DNA from: Algoriphagus halophilus
Lineage (GTDB): Bacteria; Bacteroidota; Bacteroidia; Cytophagales; Cyclobacteriaceae
Assembly (NCBI RefSeq): GCF_900129785.1
Contig: NZ_FSRC01000001.1
Coordinates: 1 to 64,000, forward strand
Direction: 5' to 3'
DNA length: 64,000 nucleotides
A program made the translations under genes and the position numbers. Each line of letters starts with the position of its first letter. Positions within the stretch are counted from its first letter, which is position 1. The notes under the pieces are model-generated. The model ran no database searches and was not told the origin of the DNA. It saw only the letters and a program-made list of their open reading frames with translations. This document shows, in pieces, positions 46,500 to 55,160 of the stretch.

Positions 46500-47375
46500 A
46501 TGACCAAACCTATTGACAACGGAAGAAGAGATTCTTTCAAAAAATTAATTCTGGGTGGTGCCGCATTTGGCTCCCTATCATCCTTTGAAATGAAACAAGA
46601 ACCCAAAGCTTTAAAAGGAAATATCAATCACGGAGTATGTCATTGGTGTTTTCGTGATTATAGTTTAGAAGATTTTTGTGTAGAAGTAAAGAAAATCGGA
46701 ATCAAAGGTGTGGACCTAATAGGACCAAACGGATGGGATACCCTAAAGAAACATGGCTTGGATTCATCCATGTGTAATGGTGCTGAAATAAGTTTAACGG
46801 AAGGGTTTGGAGAAGAAAAATACCATGACCAATTGGTGGAGAATTATACCAAAATGATTCCAATGGTAGCAGAAGCAGGTTATAAAAATCTAATTTGCTT
46901 TTCTGGTAACAGAAGAGGGATGGATGATGAAACCGGTTTAAAAAACTGTCAAAAAGGATTGGAAAGAATCTTGCCATTAGCGGAAAAGCATGGGGTAATG
47001 ATCCAAATGGAATTGTTAAACAGTAAAATAAACCATAAAGATTACCTATGCGACAAATCTGCGTTTGGAGTAGAGTTATGTAAAAGATTGGATAGTCCTA
47101 ATTTTAAATTGTTGTTTGACATTTACCACATGCAGATAGATGAGGGAGATTTGATCAGAAACATAAGAGATTATCATCAATATTTTGGTCATTATCATAC
47201 AGCAGGAAACCCTGGTAGGAATGAACTTGGTGATGATCAGGAAATTAATTACCCAGCAGTAATGAGAGCCATCTATGAAACTGGCTTTGACGGATATGTT
47301 TCACATGAATTCATACCCAAAAAAGAAGATAAAATGGCCTCCCTTGCAGAGGGAGTTGCAATCTGTGATGTATAA
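46500..47375 (+). CDS. Exported hydroxypyruvate-isomerase-like TIM barrel protein
   Basis: 291 residues. The N-terminus (NGRRDSFKKLILGGAAFGSLSSF) has twin arginines and a hydrophobic stretch, so Tat export is likely although the consensus is imperfect. The barrel keeps metal-site residues in MIQMELLNSKIN, LLFDIYHMQIDEGD, YHTAGNPGRNELGDDQEINY and GYVSHEFIPKKED. Close to the hydroxypyruvate isomerase branch of the AP-endonuclease-2 superfamily. In periplasmic sugar clusters such proteins probably isomerise keto sugars. Packed between the transporter and the GMC gene. Confidence 0.85.
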   Translation: MTKPIDNGRRDSFKKLILGGAAFGSLSSFEMKQEPKALKGNINHGVCHWCFRDYSLEDFCVEVKKIGIKGVDLIGPNGWDTLKKHGLDSSMCNGAEISLTEGFGEEKYHDQLVENYTKMIPMVAEAGYKNLICFSGNRRGMDDETGLKNCQKGLERILPLAEKHGVMIQMELLNSKINHKDYLCDKSAFGVELCKRLDSPNFKLLFDIYHMQIDEGDLIRNIRDYHQYFGHYHTAGNPGRNELGDDQEINYPAVMRAIYETGFDGYVSHEFIPKKEDKMASLAEGVAICDV

Positions 47376-47402
47376 ACCAAATAACTAACAAAAACCATAT
47401 TT

Positions 47403-49082
47403 ATGGCAAATCAAGCATATGATGCAATTGTAGTTGGCTCCGGGATAAGTGGAGGTTGGGCTGCAAAAGAGCTTACTGAAAAGGGCCTCAAGGTGCTCCT
47501 ATTGGAGCGAGGTCCCATGGTAGAACATGTTAAGGATTATAAATCGGCTACCCTACCACCTTGGGAGGTGCCACATAGAGGAAGAAGAACTCAAGAGCAG
47601 TTGGAAAACCATCCAAACTTGAGAAGAGACTATGTTCTGAATGAATTGAATTTGGATTGGTGGGCACATGAAGATGAATCTCCTTATGTGGAGGAAAAAC
47701 CATTTACCTGGTTCAGAGGATATCAAGTAGGAGGTCGTTCGCTCCTTTGGGGAAGACAGTCCTACAGATGGTCAGATCTGGATTTTGAAGGAAATGCTAA
47801 AGAAGGAATTGCGGTGGATTGGCCGATTCGGTACAAAGATATTGCACCTTGGTATTCCTATGTAGAGAAGTTTGCTGGAGTTTCCGGTTCCAAGGATGGT
47901 TTAGATGTATTGCCTGATGGTGAATTTATGCCTCCTATGCCAATGAACTGTGTCGAAAAAGATGCCGCTGCAAAAATTAAAGAGCATTATAAAGGAGCCA
48001 GAACTTGGACTATTGGCCGCCCTGCCAATATTACCCAGCCACTTCCAGGAAGACCAGGCTGTCAGTACAGGAACAAGTGTTCTTTGGGATGTCCTTTCGG
48101 TGGATATTTTAGTACACAGGCATCTACTTTACCAGCGGCAGATGCTACTGGCAATTTAACCTTAAGGCCATGGTCAATTGTAAGAAGATTGATCTATGAT
48201 AAAGATACCCAGAAAGCAACTGGAGTAGAGGTTTTGGATGCAGAGACCAACCAAACCATAGAGTATGATGCAAAAGTGGTGTTCTTATGTGCATCTGCAT
48301 TTAACTCCACTGCAATCTTGATGAGAACGGCTACAGATATCTGGCCAGGAGGATTAGGAAGTAGCTCCGGAGAGCTTGGGCATAACGTAATGGATCACCA
48401 TTTCCGTCTTGGTGCAAGTGGTACTATGGAAGGGTATGATGATAAATATTACTTTGGAAGAAGACCTACTGGACTTTATATACCTAGATTCCGAAATGTC
48501 AATGGAGACAAGCGGGATTACTTAAGAGGCTTTGGTTATCAAGGAGGAGCTAGCCGAAGTGGCTGGAGTAGAGATGTAGCTGAAATCAATTTTGGAGCTC
48601 CATTAAAAGAGGCACTTACTAAACCAGGACCATGGTCCATGGGTATTACCGCATTTGGTGAAATTCTACCTTATCATGAAAATACCATCAAATTAAGTGA
48701 TACTGTGAAAGATAAGTGGGGAATGGAAGCATTGGTCATGAATGCAGAGATTAAGGATAATGAACTTAAAATGCGTAAGGATATGATGGCTGATGCAGCT
48801 GAAATGTTGGAAGTTGCTGGATTTAAGAATGTAAACCAATGGGATGCAGGATATACCTTCGGTCAAGGTATCCACGAAATGGGTACTGCCAGAATGGGTA
48901 GAGATCCTAAAACCTCTGTACTGAATGGAAACAACCAGGTATGGGAAGCGAAGAATGTGTTTGTCACTGATGGAGCTTGTATGACTTCAGCTGCCGCAGT
49001 AAACCCATCTCTTACTTACATGGCTTTGACTGCCAGAGCTGCTGCATTTGCAGTAGATGAACTGAAAAAAGGAAATCTCTAA
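47403..49082 (+). CDS. GMC-family flavin oxidoreductase, catalytic subunit of a membrane-bound sugar dehydrogenase
   Basis: 559 residues. FAD-binding GxGxxG at residues 11-18 (VVGSGISGGWAAKEL, ending in LLLERG), a cysteine-rich CSLGCPFGGYFST segment, HEMGTARMG (H at about 491) and the closing NVFVTDGACM...VNPSLT (N at about 534) typical of the gluconate/glucoside-dehydrogenase branch. There is no signal peptide; in this branch the subunit is carried out by the Tat signal of its small partner, encoded 17 bases downstream. It would oxidise a sugar or glycoside and pass electrons to cytochrome c. Confidence 0.92.
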   Translation: MANQAYDAIVVGSGISGGWAAKELTEKGLKVLLLERGPMVEHVKDYKSATLPPWEVPHRGRRTQEQLENHPNLRRDYVLNELNLDWWAHEDESPYVEEKPFTWFRGYQVGGRSLLWGRQSYRWSDLDFEGNAKEGIAVDWPIRYKDIAPWYSYVEKFAGVSGSKDGLDVLPDGEFMPPMPMNCVEKDAAAKIKEHYKGARTWTIGRPANITQPLPGRPGCQYRNKCSLGCPFGGYFSTQASTLPAADATGNLTLRPWSIVRRLIYDKDTQKATGVEVLDAETNQTIEYDAKVVFLCASAFNSTAILMRTATDIWPGGLGSSSGELGHNVMDHHFRLGASGTMEGYDDKYYFGRRPTGLYIPRFRNVNGDKRDYLRGFGYQGGASRSGWSRDVAEINFGAPLKEALTKPGPWSMGITAFGEILPYHENTIKLSDTVKDKWGMEALVMNAEIKDNELKMRKDMMADAAEMLEVAGFKNVNQWDAGYTFGQGIHEMGTARMGRDPKTSVLNGNNQVWEAKNVFVTDGACMTSAAAVNPSLTYMALTARAAAFAVDELKKGNL

Positions 49083-49105
49083 TTTAAACGACGGAAACTA
49101 TGACT

Positions 49106-49657
49106 ATGAATAGAAGAGACGCATTGAAAAGCGTTGTCCTAATGATGGGGGGAACAATGGTAGGTGCTACCGCCATCCTCACAGGTTGTACTCCTGAGCA
49201 TCAAATCGAAGGACTTGATTTCATGCCAGAGGATATTGCTTTCCTCGATGAACTTGGAGATACCATTATCCCAACCACAGATACTCCAGGCGCTAAAGCA
49301 GTGGGTATAGGTTCCTTTATGGTAATGATGGTGAAGGATTGTTATGATGCAAACCAACAGAAAACGTTTGTCGATGGCTTGAATACCATCAATAAAGAGT
49401 TTAAAGCTGAATATGGTAAAGCATTTGTAGAGGCCACTGCGGAGGAGAGAACGGCTTATTTGAATAAGATGTATGAAGCAGCCAAAGCCAGTGGGGATAG
49501 AAAACCTGAAATTATCTACATGTTGAAGGATCTAACTGTACTAGGTTATTTCACTTCAGAAATTGGTGCTACCCAAGCATTAAATTATGTTGAAGTTCCT
49601 GGAAGATACGATCCTTGTATTCCTTACAACCCAGGTGATAAAGCATACGCGATATAA
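49106..49657 (+). CDS. Gluconate-2-dehydrogenase subunit-3-type protein, Tat lipoprotein
   Basis: About 183 residues (alternative ATG two codons upstream at 49100). RRDALKSVVLMMGG is a twin-arginine motif and hydrophobic core, followed by a lipobox-like ILTGC. The mature part (FMPEDIAFLDELGDTIIPTTDTPGAK...YFTSEIGATQALNYVEVPGRYDPC) is the subunit 3 domain. Known partner of GMC dehydrogenases, needed for their export and assembly. Directly downstream of the GMC gene; the downstream 20 bases hold a hairpin terminator. Confidence 0.9.
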   Translation: MNRRDALKSVVLMMGGTMVGATAILTGCTPEHQIEGLDFMPEDIAFLDELGDTIIPTTDTPGAKAVGIGSFMVMMVKDCYDANQQKTFVDGLNTINKEFKAEYGKAFVEATAEERTAYLNKMYEAAKASGDRKPEIIYMLKDLTVLGYFTSEIGATQALNYVEVPGRYDPCIPYNPGDKAYAI

Positions 49658-49678
49658 TATTTAAACAATTCCAATCAT

Positions 49679-49707
49679 GCCTGCTCCAGAAAAGGGGCAG
49701 GCTTTTT
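49679..49707 (+). terminator. Intra-operon hairpin terminator between subunit 3 and the isomerase gene
   Basis: GCCTGCTCC / GGGGCAGGC (one T-G pair) with a 6-base loop, followed by T5. It could terminate part of the transcripts. It also shows that the ATG at 49677 inside it is not the start of the next gene. Confidence 0.7.
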
Positions 49708-49709
49708 AC

Positions 49710-50618
49710 ATGATGAACAACCCTAGAAGAAAATTCATTAAGATGGGAGCAATGCTGGGTGTGGGCTCTGCCTTCATGCCTTTACAGTTTTGTTCCCCCG
49801 CAAAAAAAGAAGAAAATGTAGCCTTAGAAACTCCTGAAGAGACCAAATCAAAATTGGAATCTTTTGGAATCCAGCTCTATTCCGTAAAAGACGAAATGGC
49901 AGCGGATGCGAAAGCAACCATGACTGCATTAGCTGGTTTTGGATATTCCCAATTTGAAGGATTTGACGGAGGGAAAGGAGTGTTGTGGGGGATGAAACCA
50001 GCAGAATTTAAAACCCTGACTACGGATCTTGGAGTGCAAATGGTAGCCTCCCATGCCAATGTTTTTGAAAATCTAGATACCCAAGCAGAAGAAGCCAAAG
50101 AGGCTGGTTTGGAGTATTTGATTTGCCCATGGATTGGGGCTCAGAAAACCATTGATGAGTATAAAATGATGGCAGAGAAATTTAACCAAGTGGGAGAGAC
50201 TTTAAAATCGCATGGGTTGAAGTTTGCCTATCATAACCATGATTATACATTTGAAATGTTGGAAGGAGTACTTCCCCAAGATGTGTTGATGGATAACACA
50301 GACCCTGCTTTGGTAGATTTTGAAATGGATATCTATTGGGTGTATGTGGCAGGAGTAAATCCTGCAGAATACCTGGCTAAATACCCTGAAAGATTCAAAT
50401 TATGCCATTTAAAAGATGCAGAAGCTGATCAGGGAAATGGAGAAGAAAGAGGAGTTTTATTTGGCTCAGGAGAAATTCCTTTTGGAGAAATAGTAAAAGA
50501 CTCCAAATCGCTGGGAATGGACTATTTTATTGTAGAACAAGAGCGTTTTGTAAATTCTACTCCGATGGAAGCAGCAGAGAAAAACGCTGCCTACCTGCAA
50601 AACATCTTTATGTATTAA
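49710..50618 (+). CDS. Tat-exported sugar isomerase/epimerase-type TIM barrel lipoprotein
   Basis: 302 residues from ATG 49710 (or 49713); an in-frame ATG at 49677 lies inside a terminator hairpin and before the signal. RRKFIKMGAMLGVG is a good Tat motif and LQFC a lipobox-like Cys. The barrel part contains FGIQLYSVKDEM, EGFDGGKGVLWG, FAYHNHDYTFEM (metal His/Glu region), LVDFEMDIYWV, KLCHLKDAEADQGNG and YFIVEQERF. Third TIM-barrel epimerase-like protein of the cluster, this one periplasmic. Its stop codon touches the stop of the convergent gene. Confidence 0.87.
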   Translation: MMNNPRRKFIKMGAMLGVGSAFMPLQFCSPAKKEENVALETPEETKSKLESFGIQLYSVKDEMAADAKATMTALAGFGYSQFEGFDGGKGVLWGMKPAEFKTLTTDLGVQMVASHANVFENLDTQAEEAKEAGLEYLICPWIGAQKTIDEYKMMAEKFNQVGETLKSHGLKFAYHNHDYTFEMLEGVLPQDVLMDNTDPALVDFEMDIYWVYVAGVNPAEYLAKYPERFKLCHLKDAEADQGNGEERGVLFGSGEIPFGEIVKDSKSLGMDYFIVEQERFVNSTPMEAAEKNAAYLQNIFMY

Positions 50619-51272
50619 TTAAGAAAACGTTTCTTGATTGGTACTAGGTCTTTTAAACAAGAAGATATAAATAACAATAATTAGAATGATCAGCAAAGCA
50701 ACTTCGAATTGAGCCCAAATTTGGGAACGGTTAATTTGGACTTTTGCTTTGCTGATTAATTTTTCCCCTTCACTCATCTGGATTTTGCTCAAGTTCTCCA
50801 AGTCTTGTTTGGCCAAAGCGATCTTTTTGTCATATAGTTTTACTTGCTTTTCATTTACTCCTGAGGAATCTGTATACAAAAGATCGTAGTTTTTGATATT
50901 TAGATCATTTTCTATAATTCTTTTGAAATCCATTAAATAATCAGATTCTTCAACCGTCAAATTGGTTTTTTCAAAATCCACAATTAACTCCATGATTCCT
51001 TCTTCATGACCTTGTATTTCATTGATTACCCTAGTGTAGTCGTAATCAAGATTACAGTGGTCGATCAACTTTTGTATGGAGAAAAGACGATCTGATATTT
51101 CAAAAATATATCCTTCCACTACTAAGCGGTCCTGATAAACCTCTGTAAAAGTATTGCTGATACTTTTAAAAGCTTGCCTCTCAGTTAAGTTTTTACCATA
51201 AATCAAAAGCAAAAGAACAGAGATAATAGCTATTGCCTGAAATCTTCTTTTTTTCAAACCAGGGTTAATCAT
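50619..51272 (-). CDS. Orphan four-helix-bundle sensor-like membrane protein
   Basis: 217 residues: short basic N-terminus, one transmembrane helix (about 13-23), a long helical periplasmic region (about 30-185, heptad-rich, e.g. IFEISDRLFSIQKLIDHC and KIALAKQDLENLSKIQM), a second transmembrane helix (about 190-208) and a very short cytoplasmic tail of about ten residues. This is the layout of the four-helix-bundle sensor domain of chemoreceptors and histidine kinases, but with no HAMP, kinase or signalling domain. Function unknown. Confidence 0.65.
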   Translation of the reverse strand: MINPGLKKRRFQAIAIISVLLLLIYGKNLTERQAFKSISNTFTEVYQDRLVVEGYIFEISDRLFSIQKLIDHCNLDYDYTRVINEIQGHEEGIMELIVDFEKTNLTVEESDYLMDFKRIIENDLNIKNYDLLYTDSSGVNEKQVKLYDKKIALAKQDLENLSKIQMSEGEKLISKAKVQINRSQIWAQFEVALLIILIIVIYIFLFKRPSTNQETFS

Positions 51273-51295
51273 AATCTATTTTTTAATTCAAACTT

Positions 51296-52084
51296 TTAAT
51301 TGAGGGGGTTCTTATTATAAACCCTAACATAATCAATTTCCATTTTCTGAGGCCAAATAGTAGGGTCAATTCCTTGTTGACCTCCCCATCCGCCACCTAC
51401 AGCAATATTAAGAATCAAATGAAAGGGTTGATCAAAAGGCCATTCCTTGTAATCTCCCCCAGTATTCTCAAATGAGAAATAGAGTTGTTGATCAATATAG
51501 AAATCGATTTTCTCTTTTGTCCAATTGATGGCGTAAAGATGGAACTCAGAATCGAAATCAGCAACCATCAAGTAATTTCCTTTTTGGGTGCCGATTTTAT
51601 GGTTAAATGCTTCTGTATGAACGGTTCCATGCACTTTCCCCGGGTCATATCCTACATGTTCCATGATGTCAATTTCACCATTTGCCGGCCAACCCCCATG
51701 GATGTTTTTTTCTGCCAGCATCCAGATGGCCGGCCAGGTTCCTCTACCTGTTGGAAGTTTAGCTTTGACTTCTATATAGCCATATTTCCAAGAGGCTTTG
51801 CCTTTGGTGACCAATCTTGCGGAAGTATATCCTTTTGGATAGGAAGGGTCTTGGATTGCTTCAATAATTAAAACACCATTTTCTACTCTCGCATTATCCA
51901 GATTTGCCTCCGTGTAATATTCTAATTCATCATTGCCCCATCCATGATCTCCAACATTATAACTCCAATTTTTAGGATTGGGCAACCCATCTTGATCAAA
52001 TTCATCAGACCAAAGCAATTTTGCTTTCTGTGCTTGCACCTGATAACTCCAAATAAGAAGGATTATGAATGGGATTCTTTTCAT
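51296..52084 (-). CDS. Exported GH16 beta-glucanase (laminarinase-like)
   Basis: 262 residues from ATG 52084, which starts a signal peptide (MKRIPFIILLIWSYQVQAQ); the longer in-frame start adds nine unneeded residues. The catalytic signature GEIDIMEHVG has the nucleophile and acid/base glutamates of retaining GH16 enzymes; WKYGYIEVKAKLP, RGTWPAIWML and HFVLNIAVGGGWGG-type segments support the fold. Expected to cut beta-1,3 (or 1,3-1,4) glucan. Its products are glucosides that the nearby oxidative cluster could use. Confidence 0.92.
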   Translation of the reverse strand: MKRIPFIILLIWSYQVQAQKAKLLWSDEFDQDGLPNPKNWSYNVGDHGWGNDELEYYTEANLDNARVENGVLIIEAIQDPSYPKGYTSARLVTKGKASWKYGYIEVKAKLPTGRGTWPAIWMLAEKNIHGGWPANGEIDIMEHVGYDPGKVHGTVHTEAFNHKIGTQKGNYLMVADFDSEFHLYAINWTKEKIDFYIDQQLYFSFENTGGDYKEWPFDQPFHLILNIAVGGGWGGQQGIDPTIWPQKMEIDYVRVYNKNPLN

Positions 52085-52190
52085 GGGTTTATTGATTACG
52101 GGAAAATACAAAAACTTAAATGATTAAGTAATGTTTTAATGGAAGGATAAATCTCATTTGCATGTTTCATCATTGTAAACACAATATTCG

Positions 52191-52198
52191 TAATTTAG
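52191..52198 (+). promoter_or_regulatory. Possible -7 element of hmgA
   Basis: TAATTTAG, the same variant as at icd, followed by C. ATTG 15 bases upstream is a weak -33. Confidence 0.35.
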
Positions 52199-52221
52199 CT
52201 AGTATATAAACCCAAATACAA

Positions 52222-53385
52222 ATGGCATATTATTATCGATTGGGAGAGATTCCCCCCAAAAGACATACTCAATTCAGACAGCCCGATGGAAGCCTTTACA
52301 AAGAGGAGTTAGTAAGCTCAAAAGGTTTTTCGGGGATCTACTCCAACTTGTACCATATTTTTAATCCCAATGAAGTAAAGTCCATAGGGAAGCCTAGAAA
52401 ATATTCTTGGGAGCCGGTCAAAGAGCACGGTTTAAGTCAAACCCATCTAAAGACCTCTGGGGTGGAAATTACAGGGGAGGATTACCTAAGCGCCAGGAAA
52501 ATGCTTATGATGAATTCTGATGTAATGATGGGAATTTGTACTCCTAGAAAACGCAAGATGGATTTCTTTTTCAAGAATGCAGATGGAGATGAATTAATCT
52601 ATGTTCATGATGGTGAGGGAGTGTTGTATTCTCAATTTGGTAAATTACCCGTGAGGAAAGGGGATTATATTGTCATCCCAAGAACCACTATTTATCGATT
52701 TGAATTTAATGAAGAAGGACCATTAAGACTTCTAGTTATTGAGTCGCATGGCCCAATTGAGACAGTCAAACGATATAGAAATGAAGTAGGGCAGTTGTTA
52801 GAACATTCTCCTTATTGTGAACGGGATATTCGTACTCCCGAGGAATTGCATATTGAGCGTGAAAAAGGAGATTACCTGGTTCAAATAAAAAAACAAGGGA
52901 TGCTTTATCCCTATACCTATGGCCACAGTCCATTGGATATCGTGGGGTGGGATGGTTATTTATATCCCTATGCACTTTCAATTTTCGATTTCGAGCCCAT
53001 TACCGGAAGAATTCATCAACCGCCACCGGTTCATCAGACTTTTCAGGCATGGGGATTTGTGATATGTTCCTTTGTGCCAAGGCTTTTCGATTACCATCCA
53101 TTGGCAATCCCTGCACCTTATAATCACTCCAATATTGACTCTGATGAGGTGTTGTATTATGCAGAGGGGGAATTTATGAGTAGAAAAGGAATAGACCGGG
53201 GTTCATTTACCATCCATATGGGTGGTTTACCGCATGGTCCACATCCTGGTACAGTAGAAAAATCCATTGGAGCCAAATCCACGGAGGAATATGCAGTCAT
53301 GTTGGATACGTTTAAGTCTCTGGAAATTACCACCGAAGCAATGGAATTTGTAGATAAAAACTATCCGATGAGTTGGACCGAATAA
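52222..53385 (+). CDS. hmgA: Homogentisate 1,2-dioxygenase
   Basis: 387-residue non-heme iron enzyme opening the homogentisate ring to maleylacetoacetate in tyrosine and phenylalanine breakdown. Conserved segments: GEIPPKRHTQFRQPDG at the start, FQAWGFVICSFVPRLFDYHPLAIPAPYNHSN, SDEVLYYAEGEFMSRKGI and FTIHMGGLPHGPHPG, which carry the iron-binding His/Glu set. It is shorter than the human enzyme (about 445), as is common in this phylum. Alone here; other steps of the pathway are not in the window. Confidence 0.94.
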   Translation: MAYYYRLGEIPPKRHTQFRQPDGSLYKEELVSSKGFSGIYSNLYHIFNPNEVKSIGKPRKYSWEPVKEHGLSQTHLKTSGVEITGEDYLSARKMLMMNSDVMMGICTPRKRKMDFFFKNADGDELIYVHDGEGVLYSQFGKLPVRKGDYIVIPRTTIYRFEFNEEGPLRLLVIESHGPIETVKRYRNEVGQLLEHSPYCERDIRTPEELHIEREKGDYLVQIKKQGMLYPYTYGHSPLDIVGWDGYLYPYALSIFDFEPITGRIHQPPPVHQTFQAWGFVICSFVPRLFDYHPLAIPAPYNHSNIDSDEVLYYAEGEFMSRKGIDRGSFTIHMGGLPHGPHPGTVEKSIGAKSTEEYAVMLDTFKSLEITTEAMEFVDKNYPMSWTE

Positions 53386-53390
53386 GTGAA

Positions 53391-53423
53391 AAAAAGGCCT
53401 GAGGTATGAATTCAGGCCTTTTT
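53391..53423. terminator. Bidirectional terminator
   Basis: AAAAAGGCCTGA / TCAGGCCTTTTT with a 9-base loop between the converging hmgA and phosphatase genes. Confidence 0.88.
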
Positions 53424-53432
53424 GATTTTAGT

Positions 53433-55067
53433 TTATTTTTGGTCAGTTATTTCGGTAATCGGGTGCCCTGTCGTTCCATTTGGTAGTTTGATGTCTAACA
53501 TCATGGAAAGGGTAGGAGCAATATCGGTGATGGTCACGTACCGAGAAGTTTCACCAGCCGGGATATTCCAACCATAAAATACCATAGGTACGTTGGTATC
53601 ATAGCTATAGCCTGTGCCATGAGAGGTCCCTTTGGCTCCACCTGTTAACCAGCCCGGCTCCAGAGTAATCAAAAGATCACCTGAAGATTTTTGATTATAC
53701 CCCATCTGTAACCTGCCTGCCCTTCCTGCTGTGAACTCTGAATTTTTCATGGCATATGCAGTATAGACTTCTTTAATACCACGGAATCTCAACAAGAAAT
53801 TAGCTAGGTCATCTTGCATATCTTTTAGATTCATACCTTTTTCCCTGATCAATTCATGATTCAAGAATACTTGTTCATTTGAAAGGTTTTCTATCCAATC
53901 CCCTTCTCCATAAGTAAGTTGAGTGTATCCTTTGAGCTGTGCATAGATATAGCTGTTGTTGAGATTGCCTGCTGGGATGTTTTCACTGATCATATGTGTA
54001 GCTACGTCTGCTACAGCATGGTCAGCAGTAAGAAATACAAGGTATTCACCTTCCCCGTATTTTTCGTCTAGGTAGTTTAATAATCGCTCAAACTCTAAGT
54101 CCAGTCTAAGATAATTATCCTCCACCTCTTTGGACATAGGCCCGAATCGGTGACCTATGTAGTCAGGAGAAGAGAAACTCAATGCTAAAAAGTCTGTCTC
54201 CCCACGGTTACCAAGATCTTCACCTTCCATTGCCGCGATGGCAAAGTCTAGCGTTAAAGTATTCCCAAATGGCGTAGAGGCAATCAGCCCCAACTCACCA
54301 TTGCCCTGTTTGAGAGAGTCTAGAACATATGGAAAAGTTGGAGTGTCTTTTCCAGCAAATGGTGCTTCAAAGTCGTTGTTATCAGCAATACTTTGAGTAT
54401 AAGTCTCAATAGGGTAAAGTGTATTCCAAGTTTGGCTTAAATACTTTTCAGCTAATTTTTTCTCATTGAAATTCTGAACCCAATCAGGTAAAGAATCATA
54501 GTAATAGGTGGAAGTCATAAATTCGCCAGTTCCGCTATCATACCAATAGGCATCTCCCAGGTGACCAGCAGGTAAGCTTGCCCCTCTGTCCTTGATGGCA
54601 ACCCCCACTACCTTAGATCTTTTATTAGTGGCATACCTTAATTCATCTGTAATGGTAGTAGTCAATAAATTTCTTGGACTGATTTGACCACTTGCGGCAG
54701 AACCTCCGACCGCAGTTACTGTTGAATCTTCAGCGCAGTATAGAGATCCTTTTAGACTTCTGACATACCAGCTGTTACTGATGATCCCGTGCGTGGCAGG
54801 GGTAGTTCCTGTATAAACGGAAGCATGTCCAGGTCCAGTGTAGGTAGGGATGTAGTTGTAATGACCGTTTTTCATCATAAATCCATCGTTCATTAGGCGT
54901 TTAAACCCACCTTCTTTGTATCGGTCAGCAAACCTGTACAAATATTCCTGACGCATCTGGTCGACAATGATTCCTACAATTAGTTTAGGCTTTTCAGTTT
55001 TGGTTTGTGCCAAAATGGGCCCAAGAGCCAACACTGTAAGGAAAAGTAAAATCCCGATTTTTTTCAT
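53433..55067 (-). CDS. pafA: PafA-type alkaline phosphatase
   Basis: 544 residues with signal peptide (1-20). Alkaline phosphatase superfamily: metal ligand D36 (IIVDQMRQEY), nucleophile T77 (YTGPGH), N98 (SNSWY), K159/R161 (IKDRGASLPAGH) that mark phosphate-irrepressible monoesterases, metal sites in SSPDYIGHRFG, LTADHAVAD and TSHGTGYSYD. It should free phosphate from organic esters in the periplasm irrespective of phosphate level. Divergent from the M24 peptidase. Confidence 0.92.
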   Translation of the reverse strand: MKKIGILLFLTVLALGPILAQTKTEKPKLIVGIIVDQMRQEYLYRFADRYKEGGFKRLMNDGFMMKNGHYNYIPTYTGPGHASVYTGTTPATHGIISNSWYVRSLKGSLYCAEDSTVTAVGGSAASGQISPRNLLTTTITDELRYATNKRSKVVGVAIKDRGASLPAGHLGDAYWYDSGTGEFMTSTYYYDSLPDWVQNFNEKKLAEKYLSQTWNTLYPIETYTQSIADNNDFEAPFAGKDTPTFPYVLDSLKQGNGELGLIASTPFGNTLTLDFAIAAMEGEDLGNRGETDFLALSFSSPDYIGHRFGPMSKEVEDNYLRLDLEFERLLNYLDEKYGEGEYLVFLTADHAVADVATHMISENIPAGNLNNSYIYAQLKGYTQLTYGEGDWIENLSNEQVFLNHELIREKGMNLKDMQDDLANFLLRFRGIKEVYTAYAMKNSEFTAGRAGRLQMGYNQKSSGDLLITLEPGWLTGGAKGTSHGTGYSYDTNVPMVFYGWNIPAGETSRYVTITDIAPTLSMMLDIKLPNGTTGHPITEITDQK

Positions 55068-55160
55068 AATCTGTAAAATTTGAACCTAAAGATAAGCATA
55101 TGCTTTAATCTGTGTGTGCTGACTTTGTTAAATGGAGAAAACATGTGAGATTAGGCATCT

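Noticed and set aside
49677..49709. ATG at 49677 as start of the Tat TIM-barrel gene
   Set aside because: It falls inside a terminator hairpin and puts 11 residues before the twin-arginine signal.
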